The position numbers and the translations under genes were made by a program. This document shows, one piece after another, positions 24,799-33,046 of a DNA stretch of 64,000 nt. Position 1 is the stretch's first letter. Every line of letters begins with the position of its first letter. The notes below the pieces were generated by a model, which was not told where the DNA came from, ran no database searches, and saw only the letters and a list, made by a program, of their open reading frames with translations. The DNA is from an uncultured Bacteroidales bacterium (lineage in GTDB: Bacteria; Bacteroidota; Bacteroidia; Bacteroidales; Paludibacteraceae). Location of the stretch: positions 1-64,000 of the forward strand of contig CALCUH010000135.1 of the NCBI GenBank assembly GCA_937907165.1, written 5' to 3'.

Positions 24799-25374
24799 TC
24801 ACTCCGGTAACACCACGTCGTTATCATCACCATCGTCGTCATTATCCTCATTATTATTATTATTATTATTTGTTAAGAAGGACAAACATCTAACCGGCGC
24901 ACAGAACTTTCCACCGAAGACCGTGCCGTCCGGATAAACATAAAGTTCTTTGCATTTCCATTTTCTCTTAATCAATTTATGCATATCGGTTGGGTTGGTC
25001 GTATCCACATTAATAATACGACCGGAGGAACGCCCCTCAGACAAAGTGGTAGTCATAACCTCTTCCGATGTCAGATGCTTCATATTGAAAATCTGGATCA
25101 AAGGATAATCTACATTATTTATATAGTAATATGTTTTATGATCCTTACTATTCAAGGGAGTAGAGAACGTTACCTTGTCATTATACGTAATTTGTTCAAT
25201 CAGGCTTTGCGGAGGATTTCTGTCCCCGCTATATATTCTACTACTATTATCATTACATCCGCTCGGCGGAAGTACAAATGGTTCGGCCGCAGCTTTTTCT
25301 GTTCTAACCTCATGGGCCTTTTTCAAGATCTCGTCATAATTAACATTCATACTGATATTGTTATTCATACGCAT
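24799..25374 (-). CDS. hypothetical protein (191 aa)
   Basis: Start ATG 25374 (MRMNNN) after AAGAGGAGT. N-terminal 60 residues low-complexity, polar; the middle is beta-rich (KTYYYINNVDYPLIQIF); an Asn run then an Asp-rich tail encoded by simple-sequence repeats of AAT and GAT. Possibly a virion or scaffold protein, but unsupported. About 170 bp downstream (24631-24798) hold no gene that I can support. Confidence 0.7.
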   Translation of the reverse strand: MRMNNNISMNVNYDEILKKAHEVRTEKAAAEPFVLPPSGCNDNSSRIYSGDRNPPQSLIEQITYNDKVTFSTPLNSKDHKTYYYINNVDYPLIQIFNMKHLTSEEVMTTTLSEGRSSGRIINVDTTNPTDMHKLIKRKWKCKELYVYPDGTVFGGKFCAPVRCLSFLTNNNNNNNEDNDDDGDDNDVVLPE

Positions 25375-25480
25375 TAAAACTCCTCTTAAAATCAACGAAA
25401 AATTATTCTTGGTACAATTTATGCTCCGGTAGTATATTTATCGATATTTACACCATGTTATTATGCTCTCCGCATTAACT

Positions 25481-25999
25481 TTATGTATCTGTTAATCTTT
25501 TAACCAGATCGAGAAGCGATTCGATTTCCGCCGGATCAATCTCTATATCATTGTTATTATTTGTAATAGGCTTTGGCTCTGTCACAAGGCTAATAGTCTT
25601 CGGTGCGCTCTCAATTACCACTTTATTAGCTTTTTTGGCTCTTCGACCGGCCTTAGCAGAGATAAGCTCACCATCACCACCACTATTATTATGATGCATA
25701 TCATATGTTAGGAAGCATTGCCACGAGCAAGCATAACCTGTTTCACCTTCGATGAGACTGGAAGTCTGACCTGCGATCCCGCCGATTCTATACAATTCCC
25801 ATTCATTTAATATGAAGCGCTTCTTACATACCGGACACGTCGTCTCGTCCCCTATACTCAATCCGAAAGATAGGATGGCCAAAGAAGGCCGGTTATTTTT
25901 ATTTTTATTTTGATTGTTACTGGCAGCGGGCGCCTCCGCCATTATTTTATTTTTACTCTTATTTGTTGTTTTATTCTTTGAACCCTTAGGTCGCGGCAT
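25481..25999 (-). CDS. protein with AT-hook-like N-terminus and CxxC zinc site (172 aa)
   Basis: Begins MPRPKGSKNK, an AT-hook-like basic tip, followed by a Lys/Asn-rich linker. CPVCKKRF (about res 57) and CSWQC about 37 residues later form one zinc site. Basic AKAGRRAKKANK follows, then an acidic C-terminal helix. Likely DNA-associated. First gene after the minus promoter at 26054-26082; GAGGAAGAAAAATAATT site. Confidence 0.7.
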   Translation of the reverse strand: MPRPKGSKNKTTNKSKNKIMAEAPAASNNQNKNKNNRPSLAILSFGLSIGDETTCPVCKKRFILNEWELYRIGGIAGQTSSLIEGETGYACSWQCFLTYDMHHNNSGGDGELISAKAGRRAKKANKVVIESAPKTISLVTEPKPITNNNNDIEIDPAEIESLLDLVKRLTDT

Positions 26000-26053
26000 A
26001 ATTATTTTTCTTCCTCTCTCTTCTATTCTATTCTATTATCTCATTGTACTATA

Positions 26054-26082
26054 ATTATATCACAAACATATTCATTTGTCAA
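26054..26082 (-). promoter_or_regulatory. sigma-A type promoter (minus, divergent pair)
   Basis: Minus strand TTGACA (26077-26082), 17-bp spacer, TATAAT (26054-26059), with TGTGATATAAT at the -10. Reads toward the gene ending at 25481. Confidence 0.85.
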
Positions 26083-26129
26083 TACCTTCCCATAAATTTT
26101 TTTTAATTTATTTTTTTTAAGAAAGAGTA

Positions 26130-26158
26130 TTGACAAATGAATTAACCTGTGATATAAT
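26130..26158 (+). promoter_or_regulatory. sigma-A type promoter (plus, divergent pair)
   Basis: TTGACA (26130-26135), 17 bp, TATAAT (26153-26158), again with TGTGATATAAT. It is a near mirror image of the minus promoter: TTGACAAATGAAT is shared in both. Reads toward the 491-aa gene. Confidence 0.85.
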
Positions 26159-26160
26159 CA

Positions 26161-26838
26161 CAGTACGAATAAAAAAGAATAGTATATCTATAACCATATT
26201 TATTTTAACCATATTATGGGGATATCCTGGTATTTATATTCTATATAGTATTTATATTCTATATTATTAGTATTAATATTATAGGGGTATTATATATAAG
26301 TATTAAAGATTAATATTAATATATTCAATGCTCCCCCATCGAGGGGTCGCATTGAACGAAAAATAAAAATGCTGACGCATTTTCATTTTTCGGCACAACG
26401 TTTGTGCAGGAAAATGGAGACGGGTATATTATAAAAAGTTGTCACTTTACGCGGGTATATATATACCCTTATATAATGTACCGGATAAAGTGACAACTTT
26501 TTGAAAAATTTCATAATTTATTCACAATTTATTCATAAATTACCCTCTACATAGGTACAATTTATCCAGGTAGCGAGCGCTAGCGAGCCTTTAATTTAAT
26601 AAAAGAAAAAAAACCAGAACAAAAAAAAATTTTGAAAAAATTTTTTTTTAAGCGGCGGAAAAGCGATAGCTTTTTCACCGCCTTTAAAAGTGTACCGCAT
26701 AAGGTTATAATCAAAAAATAATAGGTTAGTTAAAAAAATAAATTGGTTAAAATAGATAGATTAATCAAAAATAATAGGTTAAAAATAAAAATAAATAGAT
26801 AAAAATTAAATTAAAAGAAAGGAGGTAAAACAAAAAGA
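26161..26838 (+). other. long AT-rich leader with inverted repeats (possible origin or operator region)
   Basis: No gene. A 17-bp perfect inverted repeat, AAAAAGTTGTCACTTTA (26433-26449) and its complement (26486-26502), encloses the palindrome GGGTATATATATACCC. Other hairpins: CAATGC...GCATTG enclosing CCCC/GGGG (about 26326-26355), GAAAAAT..AAATGC/GCATTT..ATTTTTC, GCACAA/TTTGTGC, GCGAGCGCTAGCGAG, and GGCGG...CCGCC (about 26652-26683). Downstream are short repeats of TAGGTTA/AATAGAT type. May control the following gene or form an origin of replication. Confidence 0.5.
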
Positions 26839-28314
26839 ATGAAAACAGAAAAAGATAAAAATGTAGATTGTACAAATATTTCTATTGGACAGGTATTTGA
26901 TAACTATAAAGAATTATCTTTAACCTTGGGAGAAAAGGTTAAAAAAGGTAATAGTAAAATTCTTCAAATGAAGAACTGGGAAAGATATTTTTCCTATGAT
27001 AGAATAGATGGTAGTAATAAGTATATTATTACTGATATATTTAAAGAGCCAAAACCAATCATAAAAAAAGATATGAGAGATGATACTGTATACTTTGACT
27101 TATTTGAGAAGAGCTTATTATTATATATATATTCGAAATATTATAATGGTAAAAATGATTTTATCTCTATATCTATGAGCAAGACCGAGCTCTGTGGAAT
27201 TGTTGGTCTGTCAAATGATGACTTTGGAAAGAACTATGGCAAGATTACACAATGTATAAAAGCCCTAAACGGTGATGATAAGCTCACGGATGATTTGCCC
27301 GCTATGCTTAACGACAGGCTGTTCGATCATCTAACAAATATAAGTAATATGAGTTTAAATGAATGGTATCATTCTGCGATTCGGCAGGTTCGGGCGAAGC
27401 CCGACGATATAAATAAGGATATGGATAGTAATAGGGATATGAATTCAGATAATGGTAATTATAGTAGGTCTTATTTATCTTATATTCTTTCCCCAGAAGA
27501 ACAATTGATCCAAGACGCCCGCATAATCTACACCAAAATCTTTAAGAGAGTTTTGGATCAAATGTCGCGCGTAACTATTAACGGTCGCCATTATGTAAAT
27601 GACGTTGATCTGGATGGGGTTGAACTCCGATATCAGGATAGTAATGATATGAGCACTGAGATTTTGACATGCAAGGCCTCTCCATCTATCATCTCTACTT
27701 TGGATGAGATGCAAAACAAGATCATCAAAACAGTGTTTAAAAAGGAGAACTCGTTTGCATTTTTCAGGTCGGCAGACGAGTCCGATATATCTATATTGAA
27801 GAGAAAGATGAGAGAGCAGTCCCCTCTCTATTTTGACGACCTTATATATTGTGATCACTTCCATCGTATTTATATGACATTTGATTTAAATGCGGTTAGG
27901 GACCGGTTACTATTCTTAGGTGTAGGTATAGATAATTATAATGAGATTAAAAAAGAGTTAAATGAGCTGGTCGTGTCCGCCATCCGGTCAAGAATAATCA
28001 GCGATGCTTATAATTATATGGTTATGGCCTACGGTTATTGGGATAAGGTTAAGGGCAGTAATGTTAGTGCATCCAAAACTTTCCTATATAATTATAATAG
28101 AGTTAAACGATCAGTCGTAGATTTAAATGGAGCAGATAAACCAAGCGAGCAAGTAGCTATATATTTGAAGAGAATGTATTTGATGATGATTAAGGTATGC
28201 TATAATAATAATGTTGATGAATATATAGATATGGACGACTCTTATTTCCTCGCTCTTGTGGATATGTATAAAAATGATAAAGGAGCAAAGAGGGATAACT
28301 GGGATAATGTTTAA
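26839..28314 (+). CDS. probable DNA-binding / replication-associated protein (491 aa)
   Basis: Residues 10-70 (IGQVFDNYKELSLTLGEKV...SKILQMKNWERYF...YIITDIF) match a small N-terminal domain I associate with proteins of Firmicutes plasmids and phages, often with helix-turn-helix regions. The rest is helical, with no Walker motif. Isolated as a single gene with its own promoter, long repeat-rich leader and terminator, a layout common for replication initiators or master regulators. Function is inference. AAAGGAGG precedes ATG. Confidence 0.75.
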   Translation: MKTEKDKNVDCTNISIGQVFDNYKELSLTLGEKVKKGNSKILQMKNWERYFSYDRIDGSNKYIITDIFKEPKPIIKKDMRDDTVYFDLFEKSLLLYIYSKYYNGKNDFISISMSKTELCGIVGLSNDDFGKNYGKITQCIKALNGDDKLTDDLPAMLNDRLFDHLTNISNMSLNEWYHSAIRQVRAKPDDINKDMDSNRDMNSDNGNYSRSYLSYILSPEEQLIQDARIIYTKIFKRVLDQMSRVTINGRHYVNDVDLDGVELRYQDSNDMSTEILTCKASPSIISTLDEMQNKIIKTVFKKENSFAFFRSADESDISILKRKMREQSPLYFDDLIYCDHFHRIYMTFDLNAVRDRLLFLGVGIDNYNEIKKELNELVVSAIRSRIISDAYNYMVMAYGYWDKVKGSNVSASKTFLYNYNRVKRSVVDLNGADKPSEQVAIYLKRMYLMMIKVCYNNNVDEYIDMDDSYFLALVDMYKNDKGAKRDNWDNV

Positions 28315-28356
28315 ATTTATAGACAAACTATTGGTATTTGTTTAAAAATAAAGACA

Positions 28357-28402
28357 TAAAAAAAAGAGAGAGGCGACATCACTGGTGTCGTCTCTTTTAT
28401 AT
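28357..28402. terminator. bidirectional intrinsic terminator
   Basis: Stem AGGCGACA...TGTCGTCT with AAAAGAGAG on the left and CTCTTTTAT on the right, so each strand ends a GC-rich hairpin with a T-run. Serves the 491-aa gene (plus) and the HD-domain gene (minus). Confidence 0.85.
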
Positions 28403-28405
28403 TTA

Positions 28406-29032
28406 TTATTTATGTAGCACATTTGCCGATAACGTATCGGCTGCCTGCAACAGTGAGCATAGCGGCGTGATGTTCTGTGCATCATTGATGCTGTACGACC
28501 CGCCTTTTGCAGATTCATCAAACCCGCCCATGTGCCATCTGATCGCCAACATTTCTTCGTTTGTAATATCTTTAATATATCTCTGGAGAATGATGCAGCT
28601 CTTCTCTCCGTGACCCAATGGGTACTGGTCGTCGATTTCGTAAACCATCCGGCTTTCCCACCTATTTGTCATTTCATTCTTGACGTTTCTATATCCAATT
28701 TTATAGAAATTCGCTTTGCAGAGATCATGGAAGAGGGCAACGATGGCGACTGTGTCTTTGTTATAGTATTTGATATCAAATGCAGATAATAGAGTTAGCA
28801 GGCTCTCATAAACTGATAGAGAGTGCTCGCATAGGCCGCCGGGGTAATTGCCATGATTCTTTGAGCTTGCCGGTGCCTCAAAGAAATCTGTTTCACTGGA
28901 TAGATAATGGATGAGCTCATCCACGCCCTCCCTTTGAACATTGTAAGCGATAATGGAGAGGAATTTATTCTTATTGGATAGAAGCTGCTCTCCCGTCAGT
29001 TTGTTTTCAACATAATTTGGTAAATAGCCCAT
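28406..29032 (-). CDS. HD-domain phosphohydrolase (208 aa)
   Basis: His-Asp pair in ALFHDLCKAN (about res 101-110), an upstream H in GLCEHSLSV (about res 67-75), and further histidines in GHGEKS and RWHMGG: the full set expected for an HD metal-dependent phosphohydrolase. Substrate cannot be told; phage HD proteins often act on nucleotides or cyclic phosphates. ACAGGAGC before ATG. Last gene of the minus unit that carries the tRNAs. Confidence 0.85.
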   Translation of the reverse strand: MGYLPNYVENKLTGEQLLSNKNKFLSIIAYNVQREGVDELIHYLSSETDFFEAPASSKNHGNYPGGLCEHSLSVYESLLTLLSAFDIKYYNKDTVAIVALFHDLCKANFYKIGYRNVKNEMTNRWESRMVYEIDDQYPLGHGEKSCIILQRYIKDITNEEMLAIRWHMGGFDESAKGGSYSINDAQNITPLCSLLQAADTLSANVLHK

Positions 29033-29071
29033 GTTTTCTATGCTCCTGTTTTATTTATTGTTTAATCATAT

Positions 29072-29290
29072 TTATTTAAGGGCGATCGCGTCGCGGACTC
29101 TTTTTTCGCTTTCTCGTGGATTGCAATAGATTTCCACGCCGGTATGAGTGTCGCAAGTTTCACATTCGATCCCGTTTTTATCCAACCACTCGTCAACTAT
29201 ATACATCTGAGTGTCGAGCATCTGTGCATATTTTGTTCTCAGTCGAAGCGCTTTGTCTATGTACTTAGGTATCTTCATTTTACTTTTCAT
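29072..29290 (-). CDS. small hypothetical protein (72 aa)
   Basis: GAGGTAA directly before ATG 29290 (very short spacing; ATG at 29278 is the alternative). Basic N-terminus, mostly helical, one CETCDTHTG motif. Between tRNA-Leu and the HD gene. Confidence 0.65.
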   Translation of the reverse strand: MKSKMKIPKYIDKALRLRTKYAQMLDTQMYIVDEWLDKNGIECETCDTHTGVEIYCNPRESEKRVRDAIALK

Positions 29291-29311
29291 TTACCTCAAT
29301 AATTGGTTTAT

Positions 29312-29399
29312 TGGTCCGGCTGGCGGGGGTCGAACCCGCACGATAATCATTATCAGTAGATTTTGAGTCTACTTCGTATACCAATTCCGTCACGGCCGG
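29312..29399 (-). tRNA. tRNA-Leu (CAA)
   Basis: Seven-pair acceptor with one mismatch, anticodon stem GTAGA/TCTAC with loop CTCAAAA (anticodon CAA), long variable arm as in class II tRNAs, T-arm GCGGG-TTCGACC-CCCGC, discriminator A and encoded CCA (29312-29314). Reads UUG codons. Confidence 0.9.
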
Positions 29400-29518
29400 A
29401 TAAAGATTCCGGTTTCTTATTGCCACCGGAAAAGTCACGCTTCTGCATTGTTATCAGATAATAAAAGCGATAAGCTTCCCTCCTAAAGTCCCCCAAAGAC
29501 AAAAAAGGAATAAAGATA

Positions 29519-29596
29519 AACTGGTGAATGGATTCGAACCATTAACCCGCTGACTGATAGAAAAAATCAGCCGCTCTTCCGTTGAGCCACACCAGC
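29519..29596 (-). tRNA. atypical tRNA with enlarged anticodon loop
   Basis: Acceptor GCTGGTG/CACCAGT, D-arm GCTC/GAGC and T-arm AATGG-TTCGAAT-CCATT are normal. The anticodon stem GCTGA/TCAGC encloses 13 nt (TTTTTTCTATCAG) instead of 7; an inner CTGAT/ATCAG pairing with a 7-nt loop TTTTTCT is the alternative. The anticodon cannot be assigned (TTT, Lys, in the alternative). No CCA encoded, unlike the neighbours. Either a degenerate gene or a tRNA with a remodelled loop. Confidence 0.6.
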
Positions 29597-29619
29597 ATGT
29601 CATGTTTCATTACCAAAAT

Positions 29620-30850
29620 TTACGGCTGTTCATGACAATCACAACTATCCACTCCATTTACCACAGCTCTTCTCAACCTAAGGACACACTTTACGCTTCG
29701 TTCATGACCTCCACGTAAAGCCTTCGTGGCACCGTAAATTCATAATTGACATTTTTGACAATTGGTAGTCAGACACCAACTTCTCTTGTTCCTTGATATT
29801 ATCTCACTCTTTTCCTTGTCGTCGAATAAAAGACTATAAAGCTCATCATATTGTTTAGGACGTAAATGGTAACGTCACACAGGTTATCGACCATTTTGTT
29901 TCGAGAATTGTCTTACCCTTTATGTACCAGATTTACCCCTCTGGTCGGGAAGTGTCAACTCTTTTCAGAACAACCATATCGTCATATAGCGTCCATGGAT
30001 AATTGACTTCCACGTCTGTCTTTCCAGATGCCAAGCAGGGATAGGCATTGCGCCACCATTTAAGCTATATTTCGCACCTGCTATGAGGAATTGGAGACAC
30101 GGTCACCTCAATATACGCCTGCACCCTACTCACGTCCAGTTATGACGTGCTCCGCGCTTTGTCTGTCTTTCCAGCGCCAGCCTCTCATTTCGTTTGGTTA
30201 TTGGGTCAAAGAGCCGTCAGCTATGCCGCCATCTCGTTACGATGAACCTCTCTTTTTTCAAGAGCGAACTACACTTATTCTACAACTCCCATTTTCTGTC
30301 TTTCCAGATGCCATTGAGGAATAGGCTAAGATCACCTCAATATGCGCCCATTTACCAAGCGTGCGCTTTGGAAGGTTTTAACCGGCCCACCTACAAGGGA
30401 CGAAGTGCAGTCGTCGCTGCAGTTTTCGGTAACCGGCCGACCTCTCTTGCGGATTCGAACCGCTTCCGCTCTTCGCGGGGATCCCCTATCTGATAGAGAG
30501 GATATAAAAAATGCGCACTCTCAGCTTTATCTCGCCCTTAACGACTGTGCGCAGGCATCTATTGATGTCGTGCCGGATACCATACTCGTATCTTTACTGC
30601 TTCTATTTAAATTACTATACATGAGCAGCGATGCATAGTAACTCGTCGGCTTGACTTATTTCATATCGTATGCATCCAACATGAAATTTACTGAACACCA
30701 ACCAAAAGCCAATTTAAGTTCAGTCAATCTAATCGACAAGATACTCTAAAACTTGTCGTTCCTTATCATAATAGCTTTGCAATGCTACGCCAAATCTCTG
30801 CTATTATTTACGGTTTTCATGTCAGTGCGTAGATATGCTGCACGCGAGTT
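29620..30850 (-). ncRNA. candidate giant structured RNA (GOLLD/ROOL-like region)
   Basis: About 1.2 kb between tRNA genes without any credible CDS on either strand. Many perfect stems: AATTTACGG (about 29618) with CCGTAAATT (29732); ACTGAAC/GTTCAGT (about 30689-30725); CGACAAG/CTTGTCG (about 30734-30758); TGCGCA/TGCGCA (about 30511-30552). Internal modules recur: TGGAAAGACAG three times (30015-30310) with a GGAA tetraloop in two, and TTGAGGTGA...TTCCTCA twice (minus-strand sense). Size, position beside phage tRNAs and repeated hairpins fit the GOLLD and ROOL classes; I cannot confirm a match. Strand is inferred from the tRNAs. Confidence 0.5.
30441..30501 (-). ncRNA. 61-nt tRNA-like fold inside the large RNA region
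   Basis: Perfect acceptor CCTCTCT/AGAGAGG and a T-arm-like GCGG-TTCGAAT-CCGC, but the part between is 11 nt too short: a GGGGATCCCC palindrome and CCGC-GAAGA-GCGG replace the D and anticodon arms. No CCA. A tRNA mimic or eroded tRNA. Confidence 0.45.
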
Positions 30851-30853
30851 TTT

Positions 30854-30930
30854 TGGCGCTTCTTGTAGGATTTGAACCTACGACACACGGATTAACAGTC
30901 CGTTGCTCTGACCGGCTGAGCTAAAGAAGC
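30854..30930 (-). tRNA. tRNA-Asn (GTT)
   Basis: Acceptor GCTTCTT/AAGAAGC, anticodon stem ACGGA/TCCGT with loop CTGTTAA, T-arm GTAGG-TTCAAAT-CCTAC, discriminator G, encoded CCA. Canonical in all arms. Two nt from the next tRNA. Confidence 0.95.
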
Positions 30931-30932
30931 AT

Positions 30933-31017
30933 TGGAGCACCTGATCCGATTCGAACGGATGTGGGATAAACCTCTTGCTTACAAGGCAAGTGCAATCGGC
31001 CACTATGCGACAGGTGC
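30933..31017 (-). tRNA. tRNA with anticodon TGT (Thr) and class II-like variable arm
   Basis: Acceptor GCACCTG/CAGGTGC, anticodon stem CTTGC/GCAAG with loop CTTGTAA, so positions 34-36 read TGT (Thr, ACA codons). The variable region is about 13 nt, as in tRNA-Tyr, rather than 5. If the loop shifted by one the anticodon would be GTA (Tyr), which would fit the long arm but break pairing. CCA is encoded. Identity Thr/Tyr unresolved. Confidence 0.8.
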
Positions 31018-31026
31018 ATATATTTA

Positions 31027-31386
31027 TTATCGGCGTTTGCAGACTACCGAGTAGATGCTCTCAATGTCTTCATACGACAGATTCATAAGAAAGTCGAAAC
31101 CACACGCGCGAATTTCTCGTACCATTTTCAGTTTACTCACCTCTGCTTTAGCTTCCTCCTCAGAAGTGCATAGATATGCGCCTTCGTTGAGGTCTTCGCA
31201 GTGCCCTTCTTTGTCAAACCGCCATTCTGCACCGCGTGCAGCCTTAACGGTAATCCATTTGCGACCGACGCTTGTGACAATTCCTGTGAGATATGGAACT
31301 CCATAGTGTCTGCGGGCATTGCCGAGAATGTCGTCAAAGCGAACCGCAACGGCATCTCCATGTTTAATGTTAGAGAATTTAGTCAT
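31027..31386 (-). CDS. hypothetical protein (119 aa)
   Basis: GATAGGAGAGAAAAAACT before ATG. N-terminal 60 residues form a small beta-barrel-like pattern (GDAVAVRFDD...TGIVTSVGRKWITVKAARGAEWRFD); C-terminal helices. Co-transcribed with the tRNA cluster 9 nt downstream, so a role in RNA binding is possible but unproven. Confidence 0.75.
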   Translation of the reverse strand: MTKFSNIKHGDAVAVRFDDILGNARRHYGVPYLTGIVTSVGRKWITVKAARGAEWRFDKEGHCEDLNEGAYLCTSEEEAKAEVSKLKMVREIRACGFDFLMNLSYEDIESIYSVVCKRR

Positions 31387-31409
31387 AGTTTTTTCTCTCC
31401 TATCTTTTT

Positions 31410-31580
31410 TTAAAGCATAATTGATACGGCGATCACGATTACGCTCATGGCGATGTCTGCGATGTGCGCAAGTTTCACTTTACGGTGACAGTAGTCAGAA
31501 AATGCTTCATTGTTATAGATCGCGAAGAAGATTGGTGTAGAGACGAGAATGTTCGCCAGACCAAGAGCTGCAAGCCATGC
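31410..31580 (-). CDS. small membrane protein (56 aa)
   Basis: Start ATG 31580 (MAWLAALGLANILV) after GGAGGATATAAAA; the open frame upstream runs into the promoter. Two hydrophobic segments (about res 1-18 and 36-55) with a polar link. First gene after the promoter at 31634. Confidence 0.7.
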   Translation of the reverse strand, partial: AWLAALGLANILVSTPIFFAIYNNEAFSDYCHRKVKLAHIADIAMSVIVIAVSIML

Positions 31581-31633
31581 CATTTTTATATCCTCCGAGA
31601 TCGACGGGCGTGCCGTCTTTTGATTACGCTGAT

Positions 31634-31662
31634 AGTATAGCATATATATTGGAGTTTGTCAA
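31634..31662 (-). promoter_or_regulatory. sigma-A type promoter (minus)
   Basis: TTGACA (31657-31662), 17 bp, TATACT (31634-31639). Probably drives 31580 through the tRNA cluster, the large RNA and the HD gene. It marks one edge of the iteron array. Confidence 0.75.
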
Positions 31663-31689
31663 GTGCTTTTTATTATTTTTTTACGCAAT

Positions 31690-32261
31690 GTTGTGCGTAT
31701 GTGAATGTGCGTTGTTGAAAAGTCTGTTGAAAACTCGATTTTTCTGTTGAAAACTCTATATACCTGTTGAAAAGTGGCAGGATACCTGTTGAAAACTCAG
31801 TGTTTACCTGTTGAAAACCTGTTGAAAAGTCGGGTGTCTGTGTGGAAAACGACCAGATCATAAAACCCGTCTACTCAAAGTATACTTACTTTCTACTTGA
31901 AATGTACTCAAAGTGTACTTAAAGTATACTTACTTTTTACTTAAAGTATACTTAAAGTCTACTCATTTTATACTCAAAGTCTACTTACTTTTTTATAACA
32001 TATTTTTCTAACATAAATTATAACACATTATACACCCAATCGGGTATAATATCAAGCAAATTTCAATATTTTATACCCGAAAGGGACAATCAATATAACC
32101 TAAAATATAACCACTTTTCTAACACAAATTCTAACCTAAAATATAACCTAAAATTTAACCTATTTTTTAACCTAAAATATAGCCTAAAACCTTACATATA
32201 TAAAAAGACGGTGTTCCTCATCTATTTTGCTACATCTTTTTGGTTTTTTACCACTTTTCCC
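31690..32261. repeat. three families of short direct repeats (iteron-like array; candidate origin or centromere)
   Basis: (1) 31711-31850: seven copies of CTGTTGAAAA[C/G]T, mostly 19-23 nt apart, then TGTGTGGAAAAC. (2) 31872-31990: about ten copies of [T/C]TACT[C/T]AAAGT, 11-nt period. (3) 32085-32190: about seven copies of TAACCTAAAATA. Between (2) and (3) an inverted repeat CGGGTATAA...TTATACCCG. Regular helical spacing of units fits binding of a protein array, as at replication or partition sites. 32191-32261 has no visible feature. Confidence 0.7.
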
Positions 32262-32432
32262 CTAAATATTTTGCTGCCTACCTCTCTCTTTATTTCTTTT
32301 ATTCCATTCTTCTACCACACGATCTCCCGTATCAATCACACAAAGACCGCATCGACATTCAATCGCCCGCTTACCGCCATTCACAGCATATGCATCAGCA
32401 TACCCACACCCTAAACATTTAATAATCTCCAC
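32262..32432 (-). CDS. Lar-like zinc-ribbon protein, GTG start (56 aa)
   Basis: Starts at GTG 32432, 10 nt after GAGG, and overlaps the end of the upstream gene by 14 nt. KCLGCGYADAYAV...IECRCGLCV...VEEWNKRN is the Lar-type zinc ribbon ending in W-N-x-R. Easily missed because of its length and GTG start; the conserved pattern makes it convincing. Confidence 0.75.
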   Translation of the reverse strand: MEIIKCLGCGYADAYAVNGGKRAIECRCGLCVIDTGDRVVEEWNKRNKERGRQQNI

Positions 32433-32724
32433 TCTCTCTTCTCACCTCATTATTATTCAACAGAACAATCTTCGCCGCCGTATCGATCATCGTTTTGACC
32501 AATCGCCATTCTCCTTCATTTACATCCAAAATACGCCGCCCAACAACGTTGATCATAGCATCTCTCTCTCTTTCATTATATTTAATGAAACATACCACGT
32601 ACCAACGGTCCTTATTATCCTCGCACCGTTTTTCCAAAGCCAACCCATACGATGCGGGCATCTCTCCATACACCATATTATGAATAGAAGCCACTCTATA
32701 ACCATTTTTCTCCAAATAAATCAT
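32419..32724 (-). CDS. hypothetical protein (101 aa)
   Basis: AGAGGGTCTT before ATG. Alpha/beta protein with a basic C-terminal helix. Overlaps the zinc-ribbon gene downstream. Confidence 0.7.
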   Translation of the reverse strand: MIYLEKNGYRVASIHNMVYGEMPASYGLALEKRCEDNKDRWYVVCFIKYNERERDAMINVVGRRILDVNEGEWRLVKTMIDTAAKIVLLNNNEVRRESGDY

Positions 32725-32733
32725 AAGACCCTC

Positions 32734-33042
32734 TTAGTATAAACTCATATATTCCGGCGACACGTTCAGATTCTCTGCAATCTCTTCAGCCCTATTCTTA
32801 CTGGTAGTCCAGCAGTAAATCCAACCGGTTGTTGTATATGTCAGTTTCCTTAAAACGTATTCATCGCACGTACCATTGCCATCGTAATGATCATAGACAT
32901 AAGGAACTCCCATTTCATCGCATTTGCCAGCAAAAGGCAATTCCCTATAACCAAACTTGGCCCATCTCGCTACCATATAGATTCTCGGCAAAGAATCTAA
33001 ATACTTCTTTGTCTTATCATTATTTTTAAGGACTTTTTTCAT
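32734..33042 (-). CDS. hypothetical protein (102 aa)
   Basis: AAGGAGGGATAGTGTT before ATG lies in the end of the upstream gene. Tyr/Cys/Gly-rich small domain with a basic N-terminus. Unknown. Confidence 0.7.
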   Translation of the reverse strand: MKKVLKNNDKTKKYLDSLPRIYMVARWAKFGYRELPFAGKCDEMGVPYVYDHYDGNGTCDEYVLRKLTYTTTGWIYCWTTSKNRAEEIAENLNVSPEYMSLY

Positions 33043-33046
33043 AACA

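Noticed and set aside
30091..30638. Overlapping plus-strand ORFs of 77-99 aa in the tRNA/ncRNA region
   Set aside because: No ribosome sites, Ser/Pro/Arg-rich composition typical of structured non-coding DNA, opposite to all neighbours.
31673..31861. Minus-strand ORF of 62 aa rich in FSTGFQQ repeats
   Set aside because: It is simply the translation of the CTGTTGAAAA iteron repeats; it has no ribosome site and the repeats vary without regard to frame.
31690..32200. CRISPR-like array
   Set aside because: Repeat units are only 11-13 nt with spacers of 0-11 nt, and there are no cas genes; iterons fit better.
32211..32414. Plus-strand ORFs of 60-67 aa
   Set aside because: They overlap the convincing GTG-started zinc-ribbon gene on the minus strand and have no ribosome sites.
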